Of a stretch of 57,777 nucleotides of DNA, positions 18,395-28,333 are shown in pieces. The notes under the pieces are model-generated. The model saw nothing but the letters and a program-made list of their open reading frames with translations, had not been told where the DNA came from and ran no database searches. Position 1 is the stretch's first letter, and every line of letters starts with the position of its first letter. The DNA comes from Pseudomonadota bacterium (GTDB lineage: Bacteria; Pseudomonadota; Gammaproteobacteria; Steroidobacterales; Steroidobacteraceae): positions 1 to 57,777 of the forward strand of contig JAJXYR010000224.1 in the NCBI GenBank assembly GCA_021780475.1. Direction: 5' to 3'. Position numbers and translations under genes: made by a program.

Positions 18395-19121
18395 CGTCGA
18401 GCAGCTCTCGAAGCGCTTCGGTAGCCGAACTGCGGTGGACGCCATCAGCTTCGGCATCGGCCGGGGGGAGACCGTGGGACTGTTGGGGCCGAACGGCGCC
18501 GGCAAGACCACGACGATCGCCATGATCAGCGGCATATCGAAGCCGGACGGCGGCGAGGTGCGCCTGGACGGAGTGAGCGTCGTGCGGGACGCCGATGCAT
18601 TGAAGCGCCGCGTGGGTCTGGTGCCCCAGGACTTGGCCTTGTATGAGGAGCTGTCGGCCTGGGCGAATCTGCAGCTCTTCGGCGGGCTGTACGGTCTCGG
18701 CGCCAGGCAATTGCGGCAACGCGCCGAGGCCGCGCTCGCGCTGGTGGGCCTGGCCGACCGCAGCGGCGAGCGCGTCGGCAGCTTCAGCGGCGGGATGAAG
18801 CGGCGCCTAAACATCGCCGGCGCGCTGCTGCATGATCCGGATCTGCTGCTGCTCGACGAGCCGACGGTGGGTGTCGATCCGCAGTCGCGTAACGCGATCT
18901 TCGACAACCTCGAGGAGCTCAAGCGCCGCGGCAAGACACTGCTGTATACCACGCACTACATGGAGGAGGCCGAGCGCCTCTGCGATCGGGTACTGATCCT
19001 CGACCACGGACGGATATTGGCCGACGACACGGTCGCCGGTTTCAAGCGGCAGTACCTGAATCTGGAGGCCGCGTTCATGCGGCTCACGGGCCGGGCGCTG
19101 CGCGACGGAGCGGGCGCATGA
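18387..19121 (+). CDS. ABC transporter ATP-binding protein
   Basis: GPNGAGKTTT, FSGGMKRRLNIAGALLHDPDLLLLDEPTVGVD. Confidence 0.9.
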   Translation: MLDVEQLSKRFGSRTAVDAISFGIGRGETVGLLGPNGAGKTTTIAMISGISKPDGGEVRLDGVSVVRDADALKRRVGLVPQDLALYEELSAWANLQLFGGLYGLGARQLRQRAEAALALVGLADRSGERVGSFSGGMKRRLNIAGALLHDPDLLLLDEPTVGVDPQSRNAIFDNLEELKRRGKTLLYTTHYMEEAERLCDRVLILDHGRILADDTVAGFKRQYLNLEAAFMRLTGRALRDGAGA

Positions 19122-20413
19122 ATACCACCGCCATGCGGGCGCTGATCCGCAACGACCTCCGTCTTTATCTCGCCGACCGGCGCGCGATGATCGTGGGCGT
19201 GCTGGTGCCGATTCTCATCGCCGGATTTTTCGGCTACGTCTTCGGCGGCGCCGGCCGGAGCGAAGGTCAGGGAAAAATACCGGTTGCGGTCGTCGACGAG
19301 GACCATAGCAGCGTGTCCCGCGCCATCGCGGCGGATCTCACCGCTGATCCGCTGCTGGCAGTCAGTGCGCTGGGCCGCGCTGCTGCGCTCGATCAGGTCA
19401 AGAGCGGCAAGCAGAATGCCGCGGCGGTATTCCCGCGTGGTTTCGGCGAGCGGACCACCCGATCGCTCTTCACCGGCACGGACAAGCCGCAGGTGGTGCT
19501 GCTGGTGGACCCCAGCCAGGTCACCGCGGCGCGCGTGGTCGAGGGACTGCTCGCGCAGTACTCGATGAAGGAGATCTCAAAGGAGGCCTTCACCGGTTCC
19601 TACGGCCGCAAGGCCATCGACCGCTACCTCGAGCAGCTCGAACAGCTCAAGCCGACGCCGCTTCGCACGGACATGCGGACGCTGCTGCTGGCCGCGCGCA
19701 GGCTGAACGATCAGAGCAACGCCGGCGTCCCCGCCGACGGCAAAACGCATGGCTTCGGACTCAGCATCCCATATACAGTGGCCTCCACCCCGGTCACGGC
19801 GCGCGACAATGTCCCTTACAATGGCTACGCCCATTCGGTCGCGGGCATGGCAATGCAATTCATTCTGTTTGCGGGCATCGATGCCGGCGTCGTGCTGCTG
19901 CTGACCCGCGAGCGCGGCGTCTGGCAGCGTCTGCGCTCGGCGCCGCTGCACAGGAGCGAGTTCATGTTGGCTCGCGCGCTGGCCACCACGCTCATCGGGC
20001 TGTTTCAAGTGACGGTCATCTACGTTGCGGCAATCGTGCTGTTCAAGGTGCGCATCGACGGCAGCTGGCCCGGCTTCATCGCCGTGGTCATCGCTCTTTG
20101 CCTGCTGAATGCCGGATTTGGGTTGATGCTGGCGACACTCGGTCGCAACGCGTCGACCACCCGCGGCCTTGCGATGATGGCGACGCTGCTGCTGGTGATG
20201 ATCGGCGGAGCGTGGGTGCCGACATTCGTGTTTCCGCGCTGGCTGCAGGAGGCGTCGCGCTACGTGCCGACGCGCTGGGCGGTGGACGGACTGGATGGCG
20301 CCACCTGGCGCGGCCTGCCGTTCGAGGCCGCGGTGCTGCCGACCGTAATCCTGATCGGCAGCGCCGCGGCGTGCCTGCTGGTGGCGATCTGGCGGTTTCG
20401 CTGGGAGGAATAG
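19118..20413 (+). CDS. ABC-2 type permease
   Basis: N-terminal TM, large periplasmic loop, C-terminal TM cluster; ATGA overlap with ATPase gene. Confidence 0.85.
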   Translation: MNTTAMRALIRNDLRLYLADRRAMIVGVLVPILIAGFFGYVFGGAGRSEGQGKIPVAVVDEDHSSVSRAIAADLTADPLLAVSALGRAAALDQVKSGKQNAAAVFPRGFGERTTRSLFTGTDKPQVVLLVDPSQVTAARVVEGLLAQYSMKEISKEAFTGSYGRKAIDRYLEQLEQLKPTPLRTDMRTLLLAARRLNDQSNAGVPADGKTHGFGLSIPYTVASTPVTARDNVPYNGYAHSVAGMAMQFILFAGIDAGVVLLLTRERGVWQRLRSAPLHRSEFMLARALATTLIGLFQVTVIYVAAIVLFKVRIDGSWPGFIAVVIALCLLNAGFGLMLATLGRNASTTRGLAMMATLLLVMIGGAWVPTFVFPRWLQEASRYVPTRWAVDGLDGATWRGLPFEAAVLPTVILIGSAAACLLVAIWRFRWEE

Positions 20414-20602
20414 GGCGGGTCGCCCGGGGGAGAGACAGATCGACCTCGGCGCAGTCCCAAGCCACCCGGTCCAATGCAGTTGAGTGTCGCGAGCGCTTCG
20501 CATGCCCCGCGGAGCCACGAAGGCGGGTATGATCGCGCCAAGGGCCTCGCAGTCGACGAAGCCGGAGCTGCATCCAGGCGGGGAAGGCAGGAGGGCGTGT
20601 GC

Positions 20603-21073
20603 ATGGTAAGACTCCTGTTCGGATTGGCGGCGGTGGCCGCCTGCGTGAGTTGCGCGACCTCCGGCCTGTCCTCTGACCGAGATAGAACTTCGGTCGAAGC
20701 CTTCAACCGTTCCTTGAGCCAGGCGACCTCACGGATGGACGACACCGCGATGCTTGCGCTGTGGGAGGATGACGGCATCAGCCTGCTGCCCGCTGCGGCG
20801 CCATTGGTCGGCAAGCCGAAGATCGAGCAGTTTCTGGCCGGCATTTCCGCGCAATTCCCCCATGCGCACATGCGGTCGTTTGACCTACAGTGCTTCGACA
20901 TCGAGACCTCCGGGGATTGGGCGTCGGAATGGTGCCGGGAGCACCAGGTCATTCTGCTCGCCAAAGGCAGGCCGGTCTTCGACGGTCACGGCAAAATGCT
21001 GTTGGTTCTACACCGCGGCCACGACCATGTGTGGCGCATACACACCGAGATGTGGAATCAAGGTCGCACCTAG
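20603..21073 (+). CDS. SnoaL/DUF4440-like (NTF2-fold) exported protein
   Basis: MVRLLFGLAAVAACVSCATSG (lipoprotein-like) followed by VEAFNRSLSQATSRMDDTAMLALWEDDGISLLPAAAPLVGKPKIEQFL. Confidence 0.65.
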   Translation: MVRLLFGLAAVAACVSCATSGLSSDRDRTSVEAFNRSLSQATSRMDDTAMLALWEDDGISLLPAAAPLVGKPKIEQFLAGISAQFPHAHMRSFDLQCFDIETSGDWASEWCREHQVILLAKGRPVFDGHGKMLLVLHRGHDHVWRIHTEMWNQGRT

Positions 21074-21106
21074 GCGGTAAGGCTTCCCGGCGGTTCGGTG
21101 CGGCCA

Positions 21107-22093
21107 TCACCAGGGCCACGGCGCGATCATCCCCAAGCCCCGGGCCGCGGCCTGGCGCCAAAGCATTTCCGCCACGGTCAAATCCTGGAGAGCCAGTCCC
21201 GTCATGTCGAAGATCGTGATGTCATCCGGCCGTCGAGCCAGTTCCACCTTGCCGGTCAGGATGTCACCGAGTTCGATCGAAGGGTAATCAGCATCCCATT
21301 GGCCTTCGCCGATCGAGCGTGACTGTTCACGATCGTCGCAAAAGAGGCGCGATCGGCTCAGCAGACCCTCGGGAAGCTCGCGTTTGCCCTTCGTGTCGGC
21401 GCCAACGCAGTTGACGTGCGTGCCGGCTCGGACGGCTTCGAGCGAGAACAAGGGACCGCCGCCGGGCGTCGCGGTCACGACAATTTCACTGGTACTTACG
21501 GCGGCATCGGGGTCGTGAGAGTGGGTCAACGCGCAAGAGTCTCCAAATGCGCTTTCGAACGCTGCGTCCGGCTGCCCGTTGCCGGTGAGGTACAGGACCC
21601 GTTGAATCCGGGCCATATGGCGCAAGGCAAGGGTGAGCTGAATTCTAGCCTGCGTGCCTGTGCCGAATAGACATAGGGACCGGCTGTCGGGCCGTGCAAG
21701 CAGCGTCAAGCCCAGCGCGCCCGCGGCGCCGGTACGGGCCGTAGTCACGGCGTTCCCATCGATCAGGCACAGCGGCCGGCCCGTGCCGGGGTCGAGCAGG
21801 AGAATCGTCGCCTGGTGCGGCTCCTTTCCTGCCTGTCTATTTCCAGGCCAAAAGCCCGCCGCCTTTAGCCCGAGCAGATTCGCGGTCGGCACATCGCCCG
21901 ATTTGATGCCGAAGACGCCGCCCGTGTGGAGTCGTTCTCGTACGACCGGAAATACGCGCCCCTGGCGCATGCTGTGGAGCGTGAAGGCTCGTTTCACGGC
22001 CTCGAACACCGCCGCGGACTCGAGGAGTGGCTCGACGCTTCCGGCATCGAGAAGCAATAGCGGAGCTTCGTCCGGCAATGTATTACCCCTCAA
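21107..22093 (-). CDS. ornithine cyclodeaminase / mu-crystallin family protein
   Basis: GLKAAGFWPGN, LLLDPGTGRPLCLIDGNAVTTARTGAAGALGLTLLARPDSRSLCLFGTGTQARIQL, GTHVNCVGADTKGKREL. Confidence 0.85.
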   Translation of the reverse strand: MRGNTLPDEAPLLLLDAGSVEPLLESAAVFEAVKRAFTLHSMRQGRVFPVVRERLHTGGVFGIKSGDVPTANLLGLKAAGFWPGNRQAGKEPHQATILLLDPGTGRPLCLIDGNAVTTARTGAAGALGLTLLARPDSRSLCLFGTGTQARIQLTLALRHMARIQRVLYLTGNGQPDAAFESAFGDSCALTHSHDPDAAVSTSEIVVTATPGGGPLFSLEAVRAGTHVNCVGADTKGKRELPEGLLSRSRLFCDDREQSRSIGEGQWDADYPSIELGDILTGKVELARRPDDITIFDMTGLALQDLTVAEMLWRQAAARGLGMIAPWPW

Positions 22094-22130
22094 CTATCCC
22101 CGCCGCCCGCCGGCTATCGCCGGCGCAGAA

Positions 22131-23009
22131 TCAGCTCAATGCGTGGCCGGCCAATCCGTAGACGCGTGGCTCGCGGTCCCTTCGGTTGAGGAACCTGCGT
22201 CCTTTGGACATGGTGGTAACGGTGTCGCCCACATCGAGGCCGCTTTGCTGAAGAAACTCGATGAACGCGCCATCCATCTCTCGGGTATCCACGCGGACGA
22301 ACTGTCCTGCCAGGTTCCTTAAATGCGCCGTTGTCAGATGGATCGCATCCTGGTCGTTCCGCGCGACCATCGGACCGATCACTCGTCCGCGCCCAAACTC
22401 GCGACACATCGAATAGCCGACAATCTCGCCACCACGACGCAAAGTGACGATTGAGGAATCTTCGGCGAGCAATGCGAGCACTTTCCCGCGGTTTGATCCA
22501 AATGCACGCATATCCAGATCTCTTATCTCACCAACATTGCCTTCCGCGAGCGCGCCCGGTTCACCATCCAGCGGCGGCGTGGCCGGCAGTATCGGTGGGA
22601 CCGTCCCCTGGCGCATATGCACAGTCGCTTCTTTCGTGAATCCCAGGGAAGCGTAAAGACGATCGGCGGCACGAGTTGCATTGAGCGCCAGGTCGCGGTC
22701 GCCGCACTGCTCGAATACCTGCTCCATGAGCCATCGGCCACCACCTTGCGCCTGGATGCGGGGCGTCGTGATCACCACGCCGATGGTGGCAAAGTTATCT
22801 TCCACGGGAAACCACATCGCGCTGCCGAAGACGCGGCCGATGCCATCGACGGCGACGACGCCGCGGCCGGCACGGCGCAGGATTTCCCAATCCTTGGGTC
22901 GATGTGGCCAGCCTACGGACAGCGACAGGCCGTGAAGGAGGTTCACATCGACATCCGCAATGTCTTGCGCGACGAGTTCGAAGAAAGGCAGGCGGACGGT
23001 TCTATTCAT
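22131..23009 (-). CDS. two-domain GNAT family N-acetyltransferase
   Basis: FATIGVVITTPRIQAQGGGRWLMEQVFEQCGDRDLALNATRAADRLYASLGFTKE; C-terminal half resembles Acetyltransf_18-type domain. Confidence 0.75.
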   Translation of the reverse strand: MNRTVRLPFFELVAQDIADVDVNLLHGLSLSVGWPHRPKDWEILRRAGRGVVAVDGIGRVFGSAMWFPVEDNFATIGVVITTPRIQAQGGGRWLMEQVFEQCGDRDLALNATRAADRLYASLGFTKEATVHMRQGTVPPILPATPPLDGEPGALAEGNVGEIRDLDMRAFGSNRGKVLALLAEDSSIVTLRRGGEIVGYSMCREFGRGRVIGPMVARNDQDAIHLTTAHLRNLAGQFVRVDTREMDGAFIEFLQQSGLDVGDTVTTMSKGRRFLNRRDREPRVYGLAGHALS

Positions 23010-23349
23010 GTCTTTCTTACTATTGCACGGATGAGCCTGTAGATTTCGTCGCCACGCGGGCATGATTCGAAATATTCGGCCGAACTATTGCGCCAATCGG
23101 CAAGGAACGCCGAGTCCGGTCATTCTACTGCCGATGCCGCTGGCACGGGTACATGCGAGTCGGAGACTGCTGCGACCCGAATCAGGCCTGCCGGGCAATA
23201 GGTTGCGGTGGCCAATGGAATTTTCTTCGATTCGCCTCGCTTCGAACAGCCGAATGTTTCGAAAGCAGGTCCACCTGCGCCTCACGTTGCTGGTGGGCGA
23301 GGCATAAACTGCATACGTCACGATCGGCCTCGGACGAGCACTCCTCGAT

Positions 23350-24801
23350 ATGTTGAACACCGAATCCGCCACAGACCCTTGCCATTCGAGCATCGTATGG
23401 CAGACCGCGCGCATGACCATCGAGGCCGATCCCGATTCGCTCCGCGTTGCGCGTCGAGAGCAGGGTCCGGGGATGCTTGACGTGGCCCGCGTGAATGAGT
23501 GCAAGGTCGCCGACAGGAGCACGCCGTACTGGTGGGAGGCGGCGCCCCCAACGCCATTGAGCCCGCTGCCGCTCGCCAAGAAGCTCGACGTCGTCATTGT
23601 AGGTGCCGGTTACGCCGGGCTCGCAGCGGGGTTGACGCTGGCGCGTGAGGGCCGGTCGGTGGCCGCTTTCGACTCGATGGATCCCGGCGAAGGTGCTTCG
23701 ACTCGCAACGGCGGCGTTACCAGCGGAACCATTCGGCCGGATTACGCCACAATCGCCAGGCGCTTCGGCGAGAAGAAGGCGATCGCGATCGAGAGCGAAG
23801 GCAAGGTCGCTCGCGAATTTCTCTATGATTTCATCAAGACCGAAGGGCTCGAGTGCGATCTCCAGTTGGTCGGCCAGTTCAAGGGTGCGATCGGTTACGG
23901 GCAATATGAGCGGGCCGCGCGCAGCGCCGACGCGCTGGCAAGGAGACTTGGAATCGAGTCTTACGCCGTGCCTCACGCCGAGCAGCATCGCTACGTTGGC
24001 ACCGCGTTTTATCGCGGCGGCATCGTGCGGATGGACATCGGCGGACTGCACCCGGCCAAGTTCCATGCCGAGCTTCTGCGGGTGGCTCTTGGTTCTGGAC
24101 TGACGGTCCATTCGAAGACGCGCGTGATTTCTCTACACAAACATGGGTCGGGGTTTCGCGTGGTGACGTCGGCCGGTGCGGTACAGGCGCGGCAGGTTCT
24201 GGTCTGCACCAACGGCTACACCGACGGGGCTGTTCCTTTCCTCCGTCGCCGGCTTGTCCCGGTGCGCGCCCGGATCATCGCCACCGAGGAGATCGCGCCC
24301 GAACTAATGGCGCGAGTCCTGCCGAAGCGGATGATGATTGCTGAAGGGCGCCAGCTAGGCTTCTATTACCGCCCGTCCCCCGACGGCAAACGGATTCTTC
24401 TGGGAGGGCGTGACAGCTCGCGCGTCGGCGATCCGACGGCGCCGACGATCCTTTTGCGCAGGGGACTCGTGAACCTCTTCCCGGAACTCGAGCACGTTCG
24501 ACTGTCGCACAGTTGGTTCGGAAATGTGGCAATGAACCGCGACATGCTACCTCGCATCTTCGAGAAGGCCGGAGTGGTGTATGCGACTGGCTTCTGCGGT
24601 TCCGGAGTGGTCTGGGCGCCTTGGGTCGGTACGCGCGCGGCCCACAAGTTGATGGGGAAAGGCGATCACGCAGCTACGGCATTCGATTTCCGGCCGCCCG
24701 CCTCCATCCCGTTTTATCGCGGTGATCCGTGGTTCATGCCGGCAATCATCCAGGCATATCGGATGCAGGACAACATTGCGCTGTTGCGCGCCAAACGTTG
24801 A
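23350..24801 (+). CDS. FAD-dependent oxidoreductase, DAO family (PuuB/amine oxidase-like); start may lie further downstream, e.g. near STPYWWEAAPP
   Basis: LDVVIVGAGYAGLAAGLTLAREGRSVAAFDSMDPGEGASTRNGGVTSG. Confidence 0.85.
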   Translation: MLNTESATDPCHSSIVWQTARMTIEADPDSLRVARREQGPGMLDVARVNECKVADRSTPYWWEAAPPTPLSPLPLAKKLDVVIVGAGYAGLAAGLTLAREGRSVAAFDSMDPGEGASTRNGGVTSGTIRPDYATIARRFGEKKAIAIESEGKVAREFLYDFIKTEGLECDLQLVGQFKGAIGYGQYERAARSADALARRLGIESYAVPHAEQHRYVGTAFYRGGIVRMDIGGLHPAKFHAELLRVALGSGLTVHSKTRVISLHKHGSGFRVVTSAGAVQARQVLVCTNGYTDGAVPFLRRRLVPVRARIIATEEIAPELMARVLPKRMMIAEGRQLGFYYRPSPDGKRILLGGRDSSRVGDPTAPTILLRRGLVNLFPELEHVRLSHSWFGNVAMNRDMLPRIFEKAGVVYATGFCGSGVVWAPWVGTRAAHKLMGKGDHAATAFDFRPPASIPFYRGDPWFMPAIIQAYRMQDNIALLRAKR

Positions 24802-24818
24802 AATCAGGTCTGGAAAAC

Positions 24819-25664
24819 ATGACAGAGATGAGCACCCGCCGAATGCAGAAGGAAGATCTTGCCGAGGGCCTGCGCCTCACGCAGGCGCAGTCGTGGGCGT
24901 ACCGGCTCGAGGACTGGCTCCTTCACTTCCATCTTGGAAGAGGTTGGGTTGTCTGCGATCCGGGCGGACGGGTGCTCGGCACCGCGTTCTGGTGGCCCTA
25001 TGGAGATCAATTCGCGACCGTCGGACTGGTGGTCGTCGATCCGCATCAGCAGGGCAAGGGGATCGGACGCAGGCTGATGAATGCCGTGATGGAGGATGCC
25101 GGTGCGCGCTCGCTCCAGTTGGTGTCCACCCGCGCGGGAAGGCGGCTGTATGAGCAGTGCGGGTTTCGTGAGCAGGGAGCAATCTGTCAGCATCTGGGTG
25201 CAGCGACCACCACCACGCTCCCGCTCAAAACGGGGGGCGCCAGCCTCAGCGCGGTGACGAGCGCCGACCTCGAAACCATTGCACAATGGGACGCGATGGC
25301 ATTTGGCACCGGCAGGACGTCAGTTCTCGCCGCTGTGCTCGCCGGGGGCGAGGGCGTTGTCGCCACGCGCCACGGACGGCTCGCGGGCTATGCGCTGGCG
25401 CGCGACGCTGGTCGAGGCACGACCATCGGGCCGGTGGTGGCGGAAGATGAGACCTTGGCCATCGAGATCGTTACGCGCCTGATACAACGACGGAGCGGGA
25501 TCATGCGGCTCGACGTGCCCGAGGATGCGACAGTGCTCAGGGGATGGCTCGAGTCCATCGGCATCGCGTGCGTCGATACCGCCGCCGTGATGATCCGCGG
25601 CACGTCCCTGCCACGGCGCAGCGCGGCGCGCGTTCTTGGCCTCGTTTCACAAGCGCTCACCTGA
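24819..25664 (+). CDS. two-domain GNAT family N-acetyltransferase (paralogue of 22131-23009)
   Basis: FATVGLVVVDPHQQGKGIGRRLMNAVMEDAGARSLQLVSTRAGRRLYEQCGFREQG. Confidence 0.8.
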   Translation: MTEMSTRRMQKEDLAEGLRLTQAQSWAYRLEDWLLHFHLGRGWVVCDPGGRVLGTAFWWPYGDQFATVGLVVVDPHQQGKGIGRRLMNAVMEDAGARSLQLVSTRAGRRLYEQCGFREQGAICQHLGAATTTTLPLKTGGASLSAVTSADLETIAQWDAMAFGTGRTSVLAAVLAGGEGVVATRHGRLAGYALARDAGRGTTIGPVVAEDETLAIEIVTRLIQRRSGIMRLDVPEDATVLRGWLESIGIACVDTAAVMIRGTSLPRRSAARVLGLVSQALT

Positions 25665-25666
25665 CC

Positions 25667-26593
25667 ATGAGCATCCTCTATCGTTCGGATGCGGAACGCG
25701 GGCGGACCTGGGCCAGAATTTTCGCCGCGGAGGCACCCGACCTTCCGTTCCATATATGGCCCGACACGGGCAATCTCGAGGCTATCGAATACCTCGTCGC
25801 ATGGCAGCCCTCAGCGGAGTTTCTGCACTCGCTTCCCAGTCTCAAGCTGCTTTTCTCGATCGGTGCCGGGGTGGACCAGATCGGCCTAGAGCAGGTGCCG
25901 GACACGGTCTCCGTGGTGCGGATGGTGGAGCCTGGAATCGTGAGCGGGATCGTCGAGTTCGCGACGATGGCGGTGCTCGCACTGCACAGGAACGTGCTCC
26001 ACTATCAGCGGGCGCAAAGGGAGGCGGAATGGCGGCACTTGGATGTGGTTCCGGCGGCGGAGCGGCGTGTCGGTATCATGGGACTCGGTGTCCTCGGCCA
26101 AGCGGTGCTGCAAGCACTTTCGCCATTCGGCTTTGCGCTTCGCGGCTGGAGTCGTACTCCGAAGCAAATCCCGGGCGTTGACTGCTACTCGGGATCCGAT
26201 GCCTTCGAGGGCTTCCTCGGCGGATGCGACATCCTGGTCTGCCTGCTGCCGTTGACGGACGCTACGCGCCGCATCCTCGACCAACGACTCTTCAGGTGCC
26301 TGCCGACGGGGGCTAGGCTCGTCAATCTCGGCAGAGGCGGCCATCTCGACCAGAGCGCCCTGCTCGAGGCGCTCGATTCCGGGCGGCTCTCGGCCGCCGT
26401 TCTCGATGTATGCGAACCAGAGCCATTGCCGGTCGGACATCCGTTCTGGCAACATCCGAGCATCATGCTCACACCGCATATCGCCGGAGTGACGCAGCCC
26501 GTAACCGCGGCCCGGATCGTACTCGAGAACATCCGCAGACACCGCCGCGGAGAGCCCCTGCACAACGTGGTCGATCGGGCCGCCGGGTATTGA
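25667..26593 (+). CDS. ghrA: D-2-hydroxyacid dehydrogenase, glyoxylate/hydroxypyruvate reductase A-like
   Basis: RRVGIMGLGVLGQAVLQALSPFGFALRGWSRTPKQIPGV, LVNLGRGGHLDQSALLEALDSGRLSAAVLDVCEPEPLPVGHPFWQHPSIMLTPHIA. Confidence 0.85.
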   Translation: MSILYRSDAERGRTWARIFAAEAPDLPFHIWPDTGNLEAIEYLVAWQPSAEFLHSLPSLKLLFSIGAGVDQIGLEQVPDTVSVVRMVEPGIVSGIVEFATMAVLALHRNVLHYQRAQREAEWRHLDVVPAAERRVGIMGLGVLGQAVLQALSPFGFALRGWSRTPKQIPGVDCYSGSDAFEGFLGGCDILVCLLPLTDATRRILDQRLFRCLPTGARLVNLGRGGHLDQSALLEALDSGRLSAAVLDVCEPEPLPVGHPFWQHPSIMLTPHIAGVTQPVTAARIVLENIRRHRRGEPLHNVVDRAAGY

Positions 26594-26614
26594 GCACGAG
26601 TACCGACGTGCGCA

Positions 26615-28333
26615 TCACCGGCTCGCGTCGAGGCGGGCAGTCCCGAGTTGCCCCAGCGTGGCGGGTGCGTCTTCGAGCCAACCGCTGCGCATCTCCGGCA
26701 CGCAGGAGACGAGCAGTCGCGTATATGGATGAGCCGCCGGGTCGTCCAGTCGCCGGAGGGGGCCCGAGTCGACGACCTGCCCGGCATAAAGTACGGTCAC
26801 CTCGTCGCAGATCGCGCGTATCGCGGAGACATCGTGACTGATGAATACGTACGAGAGTCCCAGTTCGCGGCGTAATTCCGCCATCAGCTCGAGGATGGCG
26901 GCACCGACTGCAGCGTCCAGTGCCGACGTCACTTCATCACACAGAATGAGTGCCGGTTCGGCGGCCAGCGCTCGCGCAAGGTTGACCCGCTGCTTCTGTC
27001 CGCCGGAGAGTTCCGGTGGACGGCGTGCGGCCATGGATCGGTCGAGATGTACCAAGTCGAGCAATCGGGCAATGCGTTCGTTGCGCTCGGTACCGTGCAT
27101 CCCGAAATAGAGCTTCAGTGGACGGCTGAGGATGTGCGCCACGGTATGTGCGGGGTTGAGCGCGGCATCGGCATGCTGAAAAACGATCTGTATGCGACGC
27201 AATTGCTTCCGGGGGCGCCGCTCCATGCGCGCCTCCAGCAGCTGGCCCTCCAGTCGAAGGGTGCCGAAGGCGGGCGCCACGATGCCGGCCAGCGCACGCG
27301 CCAGCGTCGACTTTCCGGAGCCCGACTCGCCGATCACGCCGAGCGCCCCCCCGCGTTTCACGACTAGCGAGACATCCCGTAGGGCGATAGCGGAGGGGAA
27401 ACCCTCGGCGTCGACTTTGCCGTAGCCGGCGGTGAGTCCGTCCACGGAAAGCAATGGCTCCAGCGGTTCACTCAGATCACCACGCCCGCTCACCCCCACA
27501 CTCGCGGCGATGGCCACCTCGCGCCGTAACGCGCAGACCGCCTCCCGGCCCGTAGCCGCGGCAACGAGCGATCGAGTGTAGGAGTCGGTCGGGGTGCCGA
27601 GCACTCGCATGGTGGGCCCCGACTCGCGCACTTCACCGGAATTGAGAACCACCACTCGGTCGGCGAGCTGAGCGACGACCGCCAGATCGTGCGATACGTA
27701 GAGCGCGGTTGTGCCGCGCTCTTGGATCAGGCGTTTGAATTCCCGTAGCACTTCGACCTGGGTGGTTACATCGAGAGCGGTTGTCGGTTCATCGAATATG
27801 ACGAGCTCGGGATCCGACATCAGTGCCATGGCCGCAAGCAAACGCTGCAACTGGCCACCGGAAACCTGATGGGGATATCGCTCCCCAATGCGGTGCGGAT
27901 CGGGGAGCGCGAGGGACCGAAAGAGCTCCACGGCCTTCTCTCGTGCCGCGTTCCGCGTCATGAGCCGGCCGACAACCGTGGTCTCGGTCACTTGATCCAT
28001 GATCCGCCGCGCCGGGTTGAACGCGGCGGCGGCGCTCTGTGCGATATAAGCGACCCGTCGACGCCGATGATCGAGGATCTGCCGGGACCCGAGTGCCAAC
28101 ACGTCGGTGCCCGCCACCTCGATCGAGCCGCCCGCTATCCGGCAACCGGCTCGGGTATGACCGAGGAGCGCCAGCGCCACCGTCGTCTTGCCCGAGCCCG
28201 ATTCCCCTATGAGAGCGAGCACCTCTCCTCGGGGGATCGTGAAGCTGACATCCTTGACGAGTACAGCAGCCCGGTCGGCCGCATCGGAGGTGACGACCCG
28301 GAGATTGGAAACGCGAACCTGGTGGGAACTCAA
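26615..28333 (-). CDS. fused double ATP-binding protein of a peptide/nickel-type ABC transporter
   Basis: Two Walker A sites (GESGSGKTT, GESGSGKST) and two signatures (VSGGQLQRLLAAMAL, LSGGQKQRVNLARAL). Confidence 0.9.
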   Translation of the reverse strand: MSSHQVRVSNLRVVTSDAADRAAVLVKDVSFTIPRGEVLALIGESGSGKTTVALALLGHTRAGCRIAGGSIEVAGTDVLALGSRQILDHRRRRVAYIAQSAAAAFNPARRIMDQVTETTVVGRLMTRNAAREKAVELFRSLALPDPHRIGERYPHQVSGGQLQRLLAAMALMSDPELVIFDEPTTALDVTTQVEVLREFKRLIQERGTTALYVSHDLAVVAQLADRVVVLNSGEVRESGPTMRVLGTPTDSYTRSLVAAATGREAVCALRREVAIAASVGVSGRGDLSEPLEPLLSVDGLTAGYGKVDAEGFPSAIALRDVSLVVKRGGALGVIGESGSGKSTLARALAGIVAPAFGTLRLEGQLLEARMERRPRKQLRRIQIVFQHADAALNPAHTVAHILSRPLKLYFGMHGTERNERIARLLDLVHLDRSMAARRPPELSGGQKQRVNLARALAAEPALILCDEVTSALDAAVGAAILELMAELRRELGLSYVFISHDVSAIRAICDEVTVLYAGQVVDSGPLRRLDDPAAHPYTRLLVSCVPEMRSGWLEDAPATLGQLGTARLDASR

